Assembly (NCBI GenBank): GCA_040756715.1
Contig: JBFLYE010000204.1
Span: 1 to 11,404, forward strand
DNA length: 11,404 nucleotides
Direction: 5' to 3'
Source of the DNA: JBFLYE01 sp040756715 [NCBI: bacterium]
GTDB lineage: Bacteria; UBA9089; UBA9088
Below, piece by piece: positions 1-6,461 of the stretch (its first letter is position 1; each line of letters opens with the position of its first letter). The translations under genes were made by a program, and so were the position numbers. The notes beneath the pieces are model-generated. The model saw only the letters and a program-made list of their open reading frames with translations, was not told the DNA's origin and searched no databases.

Positions 1-2
1 CC

Positions 3-422
3 CTAATCTTTAAAGCAATCTCAGAAGACCCAGAATCAATAATAAAGATTATCCCAATTTCAACAAGGAATATGGCAAACAAAGAAATGCAAGCCCAAGC
101 AATCTCAATAACCATAAATACACAAGCCCCCCAAATCTCAGAGCTCCTTCAATCCTATCCCAATCCCGCAAAGGATGCCTGCTATATCCCATTCAAGCTT
201 TCCAAAGATTCAAATGTTTCTCTAGAAATCTATAACATCTTAGGACAAAGGGTAAGGACAATAGAGCTAGGACAAAAACCTAAAGGCTCATATACCCAAA
301 GAAACAGGGCAATATTCTTTGACCTAAAGAATGATAGTGGAGAAAACCTCTCTTCTGGATTATACTTTTACAAAATAAAGGCAGATGATTTCTCTGCCAT
401 AAAGTCAATGGTTGTCCAATAA
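3..422 (+). CDS. C-terminal end of a secreted protein with a T9SS-type sorting domain (5' partial)
   Basis: The frame is open from the first bases of the window and an ATG at 72 is only internal, so the gene begins outside the window. The last ~88 residues (about 156-419) look like a type IX secretion type A sorting domain, related to FlgD-like Ig folds: an opening YPNP motif, a hydrophobic/polar beta-strand pattern, the core LEIYNILGQRVRTIELG, then SGLYFYKIKADD and a final SMVV strand. In known T9SS bacteria this domain directs a folded cargo across the outer membrane and is then removed. The cargo domain itself is not visible, so its function is unknown. The stop codon overlaps the ATG of the groEL-like fragment by one base. 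The domain family is clear; whether a true T9SS exists in this organism cannot be told from here. Confidence 0.85.
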   Translation, partial: LIFKAISEDPESIIKIIPISTRNMANKEMQAQAISITINTQAPQISELLQSYPNPAKDACYIPFKLSKDSNVSLEIYNILGQRVRTIELGQKPKGSYTQRNRAIFFDLKNDSGENLSSGLYFYKIKADDFSAIKSMVVQ

Positions 423-502
423 TGGCAAAACAATTAAGCTTTAATGAAGAAGCAAGAAAAGAGATTCAAAAGGGCGTAAATACCTTAGCCGATAAGGTAG
501 GC
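422..502 (+). pseudogene. groEL: groEL N-terminal fragment (about 27 codons)
   Basis: The first ~26 residues, beginning MAKQLSFNEEARKEIQKGVN and continuing TLADKV, match the N-terminus of the GroEL/Cpn60 chaperonin. In a real GroEL the next residues should be a VTLGPKGRNV-like block that forms part of the nucleotide site. Here the similarity stops abruptly near base 500 and unrelated sequence follows in the same frame, giving a 98-codon chimeric frame that ends at 718. No groES is upstream, no Shine-Dalgarno is visible, and the ATG overlaps the stop of the preceding gene by one base. It cannot encode a chaperonin. It may be a genomic rearrangement scar or a metagenome assembly junction. Confidence 0.75.
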
Positions 503-718
503 AAACAATCAGATTCAAATAAAGCCTGTTTATCGAGGGGTTCTCCTAAGAATCAATGGAAGGGAGGTATCTTTGATTGTTTAGGAGAGGTAAGTAAAGG
601 AGAATCCCTGATTGGTCAGATACCATTAGAGGATTTAGACCTTGTTGTGGATATGACAACAAAGAGACTTATGCACAATCCAAAATCCCCTGATATTCCA
701 ATGGCTGAAATCTTATAG
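501..718 (+). pseudogene. retropepsin-like (clan AA) aspartyl protease remnant, frameshifted
   Basis: From about 585 to 718, the frame continued from the groEL start encodes ESLIGQIPLEDLDLVVD, followed by KRLMHNPKSPDIPMAEIL. This resembles the C-terminal part of small bacterial retropepsin-like proteases (LIGQIPLE...LDLVVDP...NP). Bases 501-575 in another frame encode IKPVYRGVLLRINGREVS, which fits the family's preceding strand; that frame then hits TAG at 582-584. The two halves can be joined only by a frameshift near 570-582. The N-terminal half with the catalytic DTG/DSG motif is absent, so the product cannot be an active protease. The family assignment is from memory of the motif pattern; the decay is directly visible. 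Confidence 0.6.
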
Positions 719-746
719 GACTTCTATTGGTGTTAAACCAAAGCAA

Positions 747-1427
747 TTATTTTCTAAGGTAATGAAACAAGGGGTTGATAATGAATGCAACAAGAAGAAG
801 GATTAAGCCTAAAGCAAACGAGTGGGCAAAATTTCCCTTGCTTGTCTCAAGGGCAATGGCGGTTGGAATATTCCTGGTATAGGAAGCTATATTCCCACCC
901 ACCATCATTGAGATTCCCACCTCAGCGAAAACCCTTCCAAATCCACAAATAATCGCAGAGACAAATCCTTGCCTTCCTTCCTCAAAAATCACTGCCATAA
1001 CCTGAAATTTATTAGCACCAAGGGCAATTGCTTCCTTTTTTACCCTTATATCCAATAATGAGATAGATGAAATAAGAAGCCCTGTAATGATTGGAGAGAT
1101 AAGGATTACCTGACCAATGACCATAGCATATGGTGTGTATAAAAGGGAAAGGCATCCCAAAGGGCCATTTCTTGAAAGGAGCGAATAAACAAGCAAGCCA
1201 ACCACAACCGTAGGAAGTGCCATCAGGGTGTTTATAATGGTAATTATTATTTTTTTTCCTATAAATTCGTATTGGGTAATCATAAGGCTTATTGGTAGAG
1301 AGAGTATTGCAGAAATCGTTGTTGCTATGAAAGAGAGCTTAATAGAAAGAAAAACAATCCCAAACAATTCCCTATCTCCCTTTAAGATAAGGTTTATGGA
1401 AGATACAATAGAATCAAGGAGATTCAT
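747..1427 (-). CDS. tupB: tungstate ABC transporter permease TupB
   Basis: 226 residues, hydrophobic throughout with about five or six membrane segments, of normal length for a TupB/WtpB permease. After the first helices comes LPTVVVGLLVYSLLSRNGPLG, a region typical of molybdate/tungstate permeases. The EAA loop, which contacts the ATPase, lies at about 132-155 (KEAIALGANKFQVMAVIFEE). The C-terminal third (GRVFAEVGISMMVGGNIASY, then an AIALETSKG block) is very TupB-like. The ATG at 1427 lies inside the 3' end of tupA (14-base overlap) without a good Shine-Dalgarno, suggesting translational coupling. It should form the membrane channel for the oxyanion delivered by TupA. The cognate ATPase gene (tupC) does not follow: the frame ends at 747, facing the decayed + strand genes. 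Confidence 0.92.
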   Translation of the reverse strand: MNLLDSIVSSINLILKGDRELFGIVFLSIKLSFIATTISAILSLPISLMITQYEFIGKKIIITIINTLMALPTVVVGLLVYSLLSRNGPLGCLSLLYTPYAMVIGQVILISPIITGLLISSISLLDIRVKKEAIALGANKFQVMAVIFEEGRQGFVSAIICGFGRVFAEVGISMMVGGNIASYTRNIPTAIALETSKGNFAHSFALGLILLLVAFIINPLFHYLRK

Positions 1428-2298
1428 ACATTTGATTATATTTGTCCTTTATAGACCTTGCCTTTTCTAAAGGGGTAGTGATATAGGAGGAAATAGGATG
1501 GAAAGGTTCATTTATAGGATTAAAAAGCCTTATTCCATTTACTCTGTATTCACCAATTATCCTTTGGCATTCTTGTTTTATAAGCCAATCTGCAAGCTTT
1601 CTTGCCGATCCATAATTTATGGGATATTTCTTTGGATTAATAATGATCACAGAATATGGATTATAGAGTTCTTTTGGGTCTTCTTTCAAGATAACAAGAG
1701 AAATCTTGTTCTTGTAAGAAAGATATGTTCCCCTATCAGATAAACAATACCCATTTTTTTCATTTGCGATTATCAATGTCTCTCCCATTCCCTGTCCTGT
1801 TTCAAGATACCATTTTCCCTTTGGCTTTATTCCTGTTTTTTCCCATAGCCCTTTTTCCTTTTTATGTGTTCCAGAATCGTCTCCCCTTGAAACAAATATC
1901 TCCTTTTCTTTTGCTATATTTTTTAAGCCTGATATAAGGTCTTTTCCCTTTATTTTTGCGGGATCATCCCTTGGTCCTAACAGAACAAAATCATTCCACA
2001 TAATCTCCTGCCTATTTATTCCAAACCCATCCTTTACAAATTCCTCCTCGTCTTTCTTAGAATGGACAAGAAGAATATCACAATCACCATTTCTTCCCAG
2101 CCTTAAGGCTGCTCCTGTTCCCACCGCAATTACATCCACCTTTATTTTATGGGTTTTCTCAAATTCTTTTAAAAGAACCTTAAGAATACCCGAATTTTCA
2201 AGAGATGTTGTTGTTGCAAGCCTCAATCTTTCCTCTCTTATACATCCTATAAAAAGAAGTAGAATAAAAAATGTACGCATCCTTTTAAGAAAGCTCAT
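1414..2298 (-). CDS. tupA: tungstate-binding lipoprotein TupA
   Basis: Periplasmic-type solute-binding protein of the TupA family, 294 residues from the chosen start. The frame is open further upstream to 2397, but that part overlaps the aminotransferase; the ATG at 2298 gives a proper lipoprotein signal (basic MSFLKRMR, hydrophobic core, FIGC with Cys19) and a weak AGAAG upstream. An ATG at 2280 is possible but leaves a very short n-region. The mature protein opens with LRLATTTSLENSGIL, the family's oxyanion-binding TTTS segment. It is followed by VGTGAALRLGRNGDCDILLV, NDFVLLGPRDDPAKIKG, SRGDDSGTHKKE and ETGQGMGETLIIANEK, all matching the TupA pattern. It should capture tungstate outside the membrane and pass it to TupB. 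It begins 2 bases after the aminotransferase stop and overlaps tupB by 14 bases. Confidence 0.92.
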   Translation of the reverse strand: MSFLKRMRTFFILLLFIGCIREERLRLATTTSLENSGILKVLLKEFEKTHKIKVDVIAVGTGAALRLGRNGDCDILLVHSKKDEEEFVKDGFGINRQEIMWNDFVLLGPRDDPAKIKGKDLISGLKNIAKEKEIFVSRGDDSGTHKKEKGLWEKTGIKPKGKWYLETGQGMGETLIIANEKNGYCLSDRGTYLSYKNKISLVILKEDPKELYNPYSVIIINPKKYPINYGSARKLADWLIKQECQRIIGEYRVNGIRLFNPINEPFHPISSYITTPLEKARSIKDKYNQMYESP

Positions 2299-2300
2299 CG

Positions 2301-3437
2301 CTAAATCTTCTTTAAAAAGCTTGCCATTCTCTCTATTGCCTTTTCTATTTTTTCTACTGAGGTTGCATATGAGCATCTTATAAACCCCCTTCCACAATCA
2401 CCAAAAACATTTCCAGGAACCACAGCAACCTTTTCAGAAAGTAAGAGCTTTTCGGCAAAATCATAGGAAGATAAACCTGTCTTTTCAATGGATGGAAAGG
2501 CATAGAATGCACCATCAGGCATCAAACAAGGCATACCAATGGAATTTAAGCCTGAAACAATCAAATTTCTCCTTCTTAAAAACTCATCCTTTATCTCAAT
2601 AAAGCTATTGCTGTTTAAAGCAGAAAGACCTGCATATTGGCTCATTATGGGCGCACAAAGGATGATATATTGGTGGATTTTACACATCGCAGAAATTATT
2701 TCTTCTGGTCCTAGAGCATAGCCAAGCCTCCAGCCTGTCATCGCATAGCCCTTTGAAAATCCAGAGAGCCAGATGGTTTTTTCTTTTAAAAATGTGCTAA
2801 ATGGTATATGTTCTATTTCATAAGAAAGAAGCCCATATATTTCATCCGAGATAACCATAATATCATTCTCTTTGCAAACATCAGCAATAGAAGAAAGCTC
2901 ATCCTTTGTATATGTCATTCCCGTAGGATTATTGGGATAGCAAAGGATAATTGCCTTTGTTCTGCTACTTAGCCTCTCTTTAATGTCATCGGGTTTTATC
3001 TTAAATTTATTAGAAAATTTTGTAGGAATAACCACAGGCTTTCCGCCTGCTAATAGGACACAGGGCTTATAGGAAACATAAGATGGTTCAGGAATAAGAA
3101 CCTCATCATCTAAATCTAATATAGCCCTAACTGCAAGATCAAGGCCTTCTGAAACACCAACCGTAATCAAAACCTCATTTTTTGGGTCGTAAGAGAGGTT
3201 ATATTTTGAATAGACCATTTGGCTTATCTTTTCCCTTAAAGAAAGAAGACCTGCATTTGATGTATAGGTTGTGAAGCCCTTTTCTATAGAATATAAGGCA
3301 TTTTCTCTGATATGCCAGGGTGTTGGAAAATCTGGTTCTCCTACACCCAATGAGATTACATCAGGCATCCTTGAGATAAGGTCAAAAAATTTTCTTATCC
3401 CAGATGCCGGAATTTCTAATATCCTTTTTGAAAGCAT
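2301..3437 (-). CDS. class I/II PLP-dependent aminotransferase (aspartate/aromatic type)
   Basis: A complete fold-type I aminotransferase of 378 residues. Visible hallmarks: GVGEPDFPTP at 31-40, the YTSNAG substrate/cofactor segment near 58-63, PNNPTG at 168-173, SDEIYG at 197-202 (Asp contacts the pyridine nitrogen), SGFSKGYAMTGWRLGY at 225-240 with Lys229 as the PLP Schiff-base lysine, and RCSYA at 354-358 with Arg354 expected to bind the substrate carboxylate. The sequence groups by eye with the PatA/aromatic/aspartate aminotransferase subfamily; the exact amino donor cannot be read off. It lies 12 bases downstream of the malate/lactate-type dehydrogenase, so an oxaloacetate-aspartate step is a reasonable guess. 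A strong -10 sits 6 bases before its ATG with no Shine-Dalgarno, suggesting a promoter of its own. Confidence 0.9.
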   Translation of the reverse strand: MLSKRILEIPASGIRKFFDLISRMPDVISLGVGEPDFPTPWHIRENALYSIEKGFTTYTSNAGLLSLREKISQMVYSKYNLSYDPKNEVLITVGVSEGLDLAVRAILDLDDEVLIPEPSYVSYKPCVLLAGGKPVVIPTKFSNKFKIKPDDIKERLSSRTKAIILCYPNNPTGMTYTKDELSSIADVCKENDIMVISDEIYGLLSYEIEHIPFSTFLKEKTIWLSGFSKGYAMTGWRLGYALGPEEIISAMCKIHQYIILCAPIMSQYAGLSALNSNSFIEIKDEFLRRRNLIVSGLNSIGMPCLMPDGAFYAFPSIEKTGLSSYDFAEKLLLSEKVAVVPGNVFGDCGRGFIRCSYATSVEKIEKAIERMASFLKKI

Positions 3438-3443
3438 ACAATA

Positions 3444-3452
3444 ATTATATCA
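3444..3452 (-). promoter_or_regulatory. extended -10 promoter before the aminotransferase gene
   Basis: Read on the minus strand the sequence is TGATATAATTATTGTATG: a perfect TATAAT (3444-3449) preceded by the TGn of an extended -10, with only six bases between the -10 and the start codon at 3437. The TGA is also the stop codon of the dehydrogenase gene. No convincing -35 is present, as is common for extended -10 promoters, and there is no Shine-Dalgarno. Transcription would be expected to start at or next to the ATG. Confidence 0.5.
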
Positions 3453-4295
3453 TAAATTTAGAGAGACTATTTGCTCTTTTATTACCCTTGTTGAATCTAT
3501 GAATTTTTCTTTTTCTTCTTCTGTTAAGGAAATTTTGGGGTGTCCAATTATCCCCTCCCTTCCAATTATTGTAGGTATGCTTATGGATATAGCATAATCT
3601 GGAATAAAGGATGACAATGGGAATATTTCCTTTTTATCAAGGGCGATTGCCTTTACTATTTCTAAACATGCCATTCCAACCGCCCACCCTGCTCCCCCTT
3701 TATGCTTTATCATCCAAGCCCCAGCCCCTCTTACCTTATCAATTATCTCCCTGTCACAACAGGAAATAGCAACCATCTTCTCCCCATGCTCACCAATCAT
3801 CATAGCATCCTTTGGGTCTTTTCCAGCTCTTTTTATAATGGATTTAAGCCTTATAGTATCAAGGTATGTCCCCAGACCAAAAACCCTTTCTTTTGCAAAG
3901 CCTGATATTTTTAAGACAGCATATGTCATAATGTCAACCGGGTTTGAGACAACAAAAAGGAGGCAATTCCTGTTATTTGATGTAATATTTTTGACAATAT
4001 CAGCTACCAAAGAGAGGTTTTTGTTTATAAGAGAAAGCCTTGTCTCTCCTTCCTTTCTCCTTAAGCCTGCTGTAATAATTATAAGATTACAATCTGAAAG
4101 GTCTTTATAATCTCCTCCTTTAACAATTGTCTCTTTTGGAAATAGGACAAGCCCCTGATTTATATCCTCTGCCTCTCCTATTGCAAGCTCCTTTATTGCA
4201 TCAAGTAGGATAATTTCATCTACAATTCCACTTTTTGCAATACAAAACGCGGTTGTTGCCCCAGTTCTTCCTGCACCAATTATTCCTATTTTCAT
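3450..4295 (-). CDS. mdh: malate/lactate dehydrogenase family enzyme, probably malate dehydrogenase
   Basis: NAD-dependent 2-hydroxyacid dehydrogenase of the LDH/MDH family, 281 residues, somewhat shorter than the usual ~310. The Rossmann motif GAGRTGAT is at 7-14, with Asp32 ending the second strand as expected for NAD over NADP. The substrate loop reads AGLRRKEGETR (76-86). At the position where lactate dehydrogenases carry Gln, this protein has Arg80, the residue typical of malate dehydrogenases; the following GETR resembles LDH-like MDHs. Other active-site residues are present: Arg86, Asn118 in SNPVD, the Asp146/Arg149 pair in LDTIR, and catalytic His170 in GEHGE. It would interconvert malate and oxaloacetate in the cytoplasm. 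It is the first gene of the minus-strand cluster and has a consensus-like promoter almost touching its ATG. Confidence 0.88.
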   Translation of the reverse strand: MKIGIIGAGRTGATTAFCIAKSGIVDEIILLDAIKELAIGEAEDINQGLVLFPKETIVKGGDYKDLSDCNLIIITAGLRRKEGETRLSLINKNLSLVADIVKNITSNNRNCLLFVVSNPVDIMTYAVLKISGFAKERVFGLGTYLDTIRLKSIIKRAGKDPKDAMMIGEHGEKMVAISCCDREIIDKVRGAGAWMIKHKGGAGWAVGMACLEIVKAIALDKKEIFPLSSFIPDYAISISIPTIIGREGIIGHPKISLTEEEKEKFIDSTRVIKEQIVSLNL

Positions 4296-4303
4296 AAGAG
4301 GAA

Positions 4304-4333
4304 ATTATATATTACCCATCTTTCTTTGGTCAA
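4304..4333 (-). promoter_or_regulatory. sigma70-type promoter of the mdh gene cluster
   Basis: On the minus strand TTGACC (4328-4333, one mismatch to TTGACA) is followed after 18 bases by a perfect TATAAT (4304-4309). Only eight bases (TTCCTCTT) separate the -10 from the ATG at 4295, and they contain no Shine-Dalgarno sequence. The expected start of transcription is therefore within a base or two of the start codon. Confidence 0.65.
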
Positions 4334-4343
4334 GATAATTTAG

Positions 4344-4373
4344 TGGACAAAACTATCCATAAAATGATAAAAT
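4344..4373 (+). promoter_or_regulatory. promoter of the lepB-grpE gene cluster
   Basis: TGGACA (4344-4349, five of six matches to the -35 consensus) is followed after 18 bases by TAAAAT (4368-4373, five of six), with an extended -10 TGA immediately before it (4365-4367). Six bases separate the -10 from the lepB ATG at 4380 and no Shine-Dalgarno is present. The promoter is back-to-back with the mdh promoter; their -35 boxes are ten bases apart. Confidence 0.55.
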
Positions 4374-4379
4374 TTAAGT

Positions 4380-5048
4380 ATGAAGAAAGAGAAAAAGGGG
4401 TTGAAGCAAAGGATTTGGGAATGGTTTGAATCCCTGTTTGTAGCCCTTATCATTGCTTTAATCATCAGGTTTTTCATTATCCAGCCATATAGAATTCCAT
4501 CTGGCTCTATGATTCACACATTAGAAATCGGGGATCAGCTATTTGTTATAAGATGTAAATATGGAATAATGATTCCTTTTACTGACAAATGGCTATGTAG
4601 ATGGGCAAAGCCTAAAAGGGGTGATATTGTTGTCTTTAGAAACCCTAAAGACCCTGATCGAGGTGTTCTTTTAAGAATAATCTCGCCTGTAATTTGGGCA
4701 GGAACCATTGGAAAGATTGACCTTAATCCACATAAGGATTATATAAAAAGGGTGCTCGGAACACCAGGGGATAAGGTAATGATTAAAGATAGGCAGGTCT
4801 ATATAAATGAAAAGGCGATAGATGAGCCTTATAAAATACATCAAGATCCATATAGGATATTTGGATATTCAGAGAGAGACAATTGGATTTCTCCTATTGT
4901 AGTTCCAGAGGGAAAATACTTTGTAATGGGAGACAATCGGGATTTTAGCTATGATAGCAGGTTTTGGGGCTATGTTCCCGAAGAGCTAATCGTGGGAAAG
5001 GCTCTGTTTATCCATTGGCCTCCCTGGAGGATAAAATGGCTGAAATGA
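4380..5048 (+). CDS. lepB: signal peptidase I
   Basis: Type I signal peptidase of 222 residues, which cuts signal peptides from exported proteins at the outer face of the cytoplasmic membrane. A basic N-terminus (KKEKKGLKQR) is followed by one membrane anchor at about 17-34. The S26 family boxes are in order: PSGSMIHTL with nucleophile Ser43, RGDIVVF at 80-86, YIKRVLGTPGD at 121-131 with the general-base Lys123, and GDNRDFSYDSRFWG at 184-197. Length and residues indicate an active enzyme of the single-anchor kind. It is the first gene after a promoter abutting its ATG, and its last 13 bases overlap the grpE start. It would serve secreted proteins such as the sorting-domain protein at the window start; the TupA lipoprotein would instead need LspA. 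Confidence 0.95.
   Translation: MKKEKKGLKQRIWEWFESLFVALIIALIIRFFIIQPYRIPSGSMIHTLEIGDQLFVIRCKYGIMIPFTDKWLCRWAKPKRGDIVVFRNPKDPDRGVLLRIISPVIWAGTIGKIDLNPHKDYIKRVLGTPGDKVMIKDRQVYINEKAIDEPYKIHQDPYRIFGYSERDNWISPIVVPEGKYFVMGDNRDFSYDSRFWGYVPEELIVGKALFIHWPPWRIKWLK
5026..5030 (+). promoter_or_regulatory. Shine-Dalgarno sequence deciding the grpE start
   Basis: GGAGG lies inside the end of lepB, five bases before the ATG at 5036. It is the clearest ribosome binding site in the window and selects 5036 over the ATG at 5045 (spacing 14) and over the upstream in-frame ATG at 4964, which lies deep in lepB. Confidence 0.8.
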
Positions 5049-5623
5049 GTCAGGAGTCGGGAGTCAGGGGTCAGGAGTCAAAGGAAAGAATACAGAAGAT
5101 AGTGCGAAAGAAGAAGGTAGAGCTTTTGCAAGAGATTGATGAGAAGGATGCGCAAATAGAGGAATATCTAAATCTGGCAAAAGTGATAAAGGCTGATTTT
5201 GAGAATTATAAAAAGAGACAAGAAGAAGAAAAAAACCAATTAAAAAAGATATACCAAAGAGAAATCTTTATTGAATTCCTTAATGTTTTTGATAACCTTG
5301 AGAGGGCACTAAAAGAGGGAACAGGGAATAGGGAACAGGAAATAGGGAATATAGAAAAAATTATAGATGGGATTGGTCTTGTTAAGAAGGGATTTGAAGA
5401 AATTCTTTCAAAATTTGGGCTTAAAAGGATAGAAACAATTGGACATCCTTTCTCTCCCAAATTTCACACCGCCATTCTCTCTATTCCCATAAAAGAGCAA
5501 AGAGAGGGAATAATCCTTGAGGAGGTTCAATCGGGTTGGAAAGATAATGATTTTTGCCTAAGACCTGCCTCTGTTATAGTTTCCAAAGGATGGGAAGAAG
5601 AAGCTTCGCAAAAAGGGGAATAA
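5036..5623 (+). CDS. grpE: nucleotide exchange factor GrpE
   Basis: GrpE homologue of 195 residues, a normal length. The charged N-terminal two thirds form the expected long helix (about 22-90, containing ADFENYKKRQEEEKNQLKK). The C-terminal beta domain carries the family signature: GHPFSPKFHTAI at 136-147, then VQSGWKDNDFCLRPASVIVS at 164-183. It would release ADP from DnaK in the cytoplasm; dnaK and dnaJ are not in the window. Two short tandem DNA arrays lie inside the gene: one gives SQESGVRGQESK at 5-16, right after the lepB stop codon, and another gives EGTGNREQEIGN at 94-105, in the loop between the helical region and the next helix. Both sit where GrpE tolerates variation. The gene overlaps lepB by 13 bases and the following TPR gene by 34. 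Confidence 0.93.
   Translation: MAEMSQESGVRGQESKERIQKIVRKKKVELLQEIDEKDAQIEEYLNLAKVIKADFENYKKRQEEEKNQLKKIYQREIFIEFLNVFDNLERALKEGTGNREQEIGNIEKIIDGIGLVKKGFEEILSKFGLKRIETIGHPFSPKFHTAILSIPIKEQREGIILEEVQSGWKDNDFCLRPASVIVSKGWEEEASQKGE
5048..5082 (+). repeat. heptanucleotide tandem array (5 x 7), RGTCAGG type, in the grpE 5' end
   Basis: Five consecutive 7-base units: AGTCAGG, AGTCGGG, AGTCAGG, GGTCAGG, AGTCAAA. The first base is also the last base of the lepB stop codon. The array is read in frame as SQESGVRGQESK in GrpE. A near-identical array of the same length and frame occurs at 9464-9498. Confidence 0.85.
5317..5351 (+). repeat. heptanucleotide tandem array (5 x 7), GGGAAYA type, inside grpE
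   Basis: Five 7-base units: GGGAACA, GGGAATA, GGGAACA, GGAAATA, GGGAATA. It is read in frame as part of EGTGNREQEIGN, between two GrpE helices. Period and unit number equal those of the other three arrays, but the unit sequence differs. Confidence 0.8.
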
Positions 5624-6348
5624 AGGTATTCTTTTTGTTTCTCCTTGTTATATTTGGGCTAAGTAGAATAATCGGGACAAAGAATTTAAGTAGAATAGAA
5701 AGCCTTGAAAGAAAACTAAAAGGGGATTCTAATAACTTAAACGTTATCCTTCCCCTTGCTGAGAGCTATTATAAAAAAGCCATTTATCTTGATGATGTAA
5801 AAGAAAGCTTCCCCTATTTTGAGGGTGCTATCTTCTTATATAAAAGGGCATTTAATATAAACAAAGACCCAAAAACTGCATTTTTATTAGGAAAGGCATA
5901 TTTTAATATAGCTAAATATTTAGACAAGGAAGAGAAAAGCAAATTTTACAAAAATGCAGAGGAAAATTTTTTATTTTCTTATCACAAAGGGTTTGTTGAC
6001 AAGGAGCTATTCATCCTGCTTGGTCATTCCTATTTAATAAATGGTTTCTTTGATAAATCAATAGAATTCTATAAAAAAGCCCTTTTGCTTGCTGAGAAAG
6101 ACCCAATTGTTATTTCAAACCTTGCCTTTTGTTATAAGGAAAAGGGATGCCTTGATAAAGCCTTGTCATACCTAAAAATGATAGAGAAGCCTTTGACTAA
6201 AGAAACATTTATAGACTTACACCTTTCGCTTGGTGAGATATATGAGAGAAAGGGCCTTCTTCTCTTGGCAAGGAAGGAATACCTTATTGTTTTAGAAAAA
6301 GATAAAGATAATAAAAAAGCCTTAAGGGCAATAAAAAGGCTTGACTAG
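5590..6348 (+). CDS. membrane-anchored TPR protein (small)
   Basis: A 252-residue protein with a basic N-terminus (MGRRSFAKRG), one hydrophobic segment at about 11-28 (signal anchor or uncleaved signal peptide) and about five tetratricopeptide repeats from residue 54 to the end, for example AFLLGKAYFNIAKYL, LFILLGHSYLINGFFDKSIE and VISNLAFCYKEKGCLDKALS. TPRs are protein-interaction scaffolds; no catalytic domain is present and the partner is unknown. The start is uncertain: the ATG at 5590 overlaps grpE by 34 bases and has a purine run directly against it rather than a spaced Shine-Dalgarno; a TTG at 5635 is a weaker choice. It is the last protein gene before the tRNA and may be functionally linked to the larger TPR protein beyond it. 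Confidence 0.8.
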   Translation: MGRRSFAKRGIKVFFLFLLVIFGLSRIIGTKNLSRIESLERKLKGDSNNLNVILPLAESYYKKAIYLDDVKESFPYFEGAIFLYKRAFNINKDPKTAFLLGKAYFNIAKYLDKEEKSKFYKNAEENFLFSYHKGFVDKELFILLGHSYLINGFFDKSIEFYKKALLLAEKDPIVISNLAFCYKEKGCLDKALSYLKMIEKPLTKETFIDLHLSLGEIYERKGLLLLARKEYLIVLEKDKDNKKALRAIKRLD

Positions 6349-6387
6349 CATCCCAGATAATTGTAATTTATAAATCCTAAATTAGAT

Positions 6388-6461
6388 GGCGGTGTAGCTC
6401 AGCGGCTCAGAGCAGACGGCTCATATCCGTAAGGTCGGTGGTTCAAATCCGCCCACCGCTA
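6388..6461 (+). tRNA. tRNA with CAT anticodon, probably elongator tRNA-Met
   Basis: A complete cloverleaf. The acceptor arm GGCGGTG pairs with CACCGCT (G-T at the first pair), the D arm GCTC pairs with GAGC, the anticodon loop is CTCATAT with CAT at 6422-6424, a five-base variable loop follows, and the T arm is GGTGG/CCGCC with loop TTCAAAT. The discriminator is A at 6461 and no CCA is encoded. The outermost anticodon-stem pair (6415 G with 6431 A) is mismatched. The paired first position argues against an initiator tRNA. A CAT anticodon can also belong to the lysidine-modified tRNA-Ile2; the overall sequence looks more like elongator Met, but this is not certain. Confidence 0.9.

Noticed and set aside
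727-741. TTGGT-gttaa-ACCAA hairpin between the convergent tupB and protease remnant, as a terminator
   Set aside because: The stem is only 5 base pairs and is not followed by a clean T-run on the minus strand; too weak to call.
1228-1937. Plus-strand open frames opposite tupB and tupA
   Set aside because: They have no recognisable domains and no plausible start signals, and they overlap well-supported genes.
2299-2397. N-terminal extension of tupA beyond the lipoprotein signal
   Set aside because: It overlaps the conserved C-terminus of the aminotransferase and would bury the signal peptide.
4964-5035. Upstream extension of the grpE reading frame into lepB
   Set aside because: The extension encodes nothing GrpE-like and overlaps the conserved end of lepB; the ATG at 5036 has a perfect Shine-Dalgarno.
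5048-5082. The tandem repeats as a CRISPR array
   Set aside because: Units are 7 bases with no spacers and lie in frame inside genes; no cas genes are present.
6341-6374. Promoter for the tRNA (TTGACT at 6341 with an AT-rich region near 6364-6374)
   Set aside because: No -10 with acceptable match occurs at a suitable spacing; the nearest TATAAA is 22 bases away. The tRNA may be co-transcribed with the genes before it.
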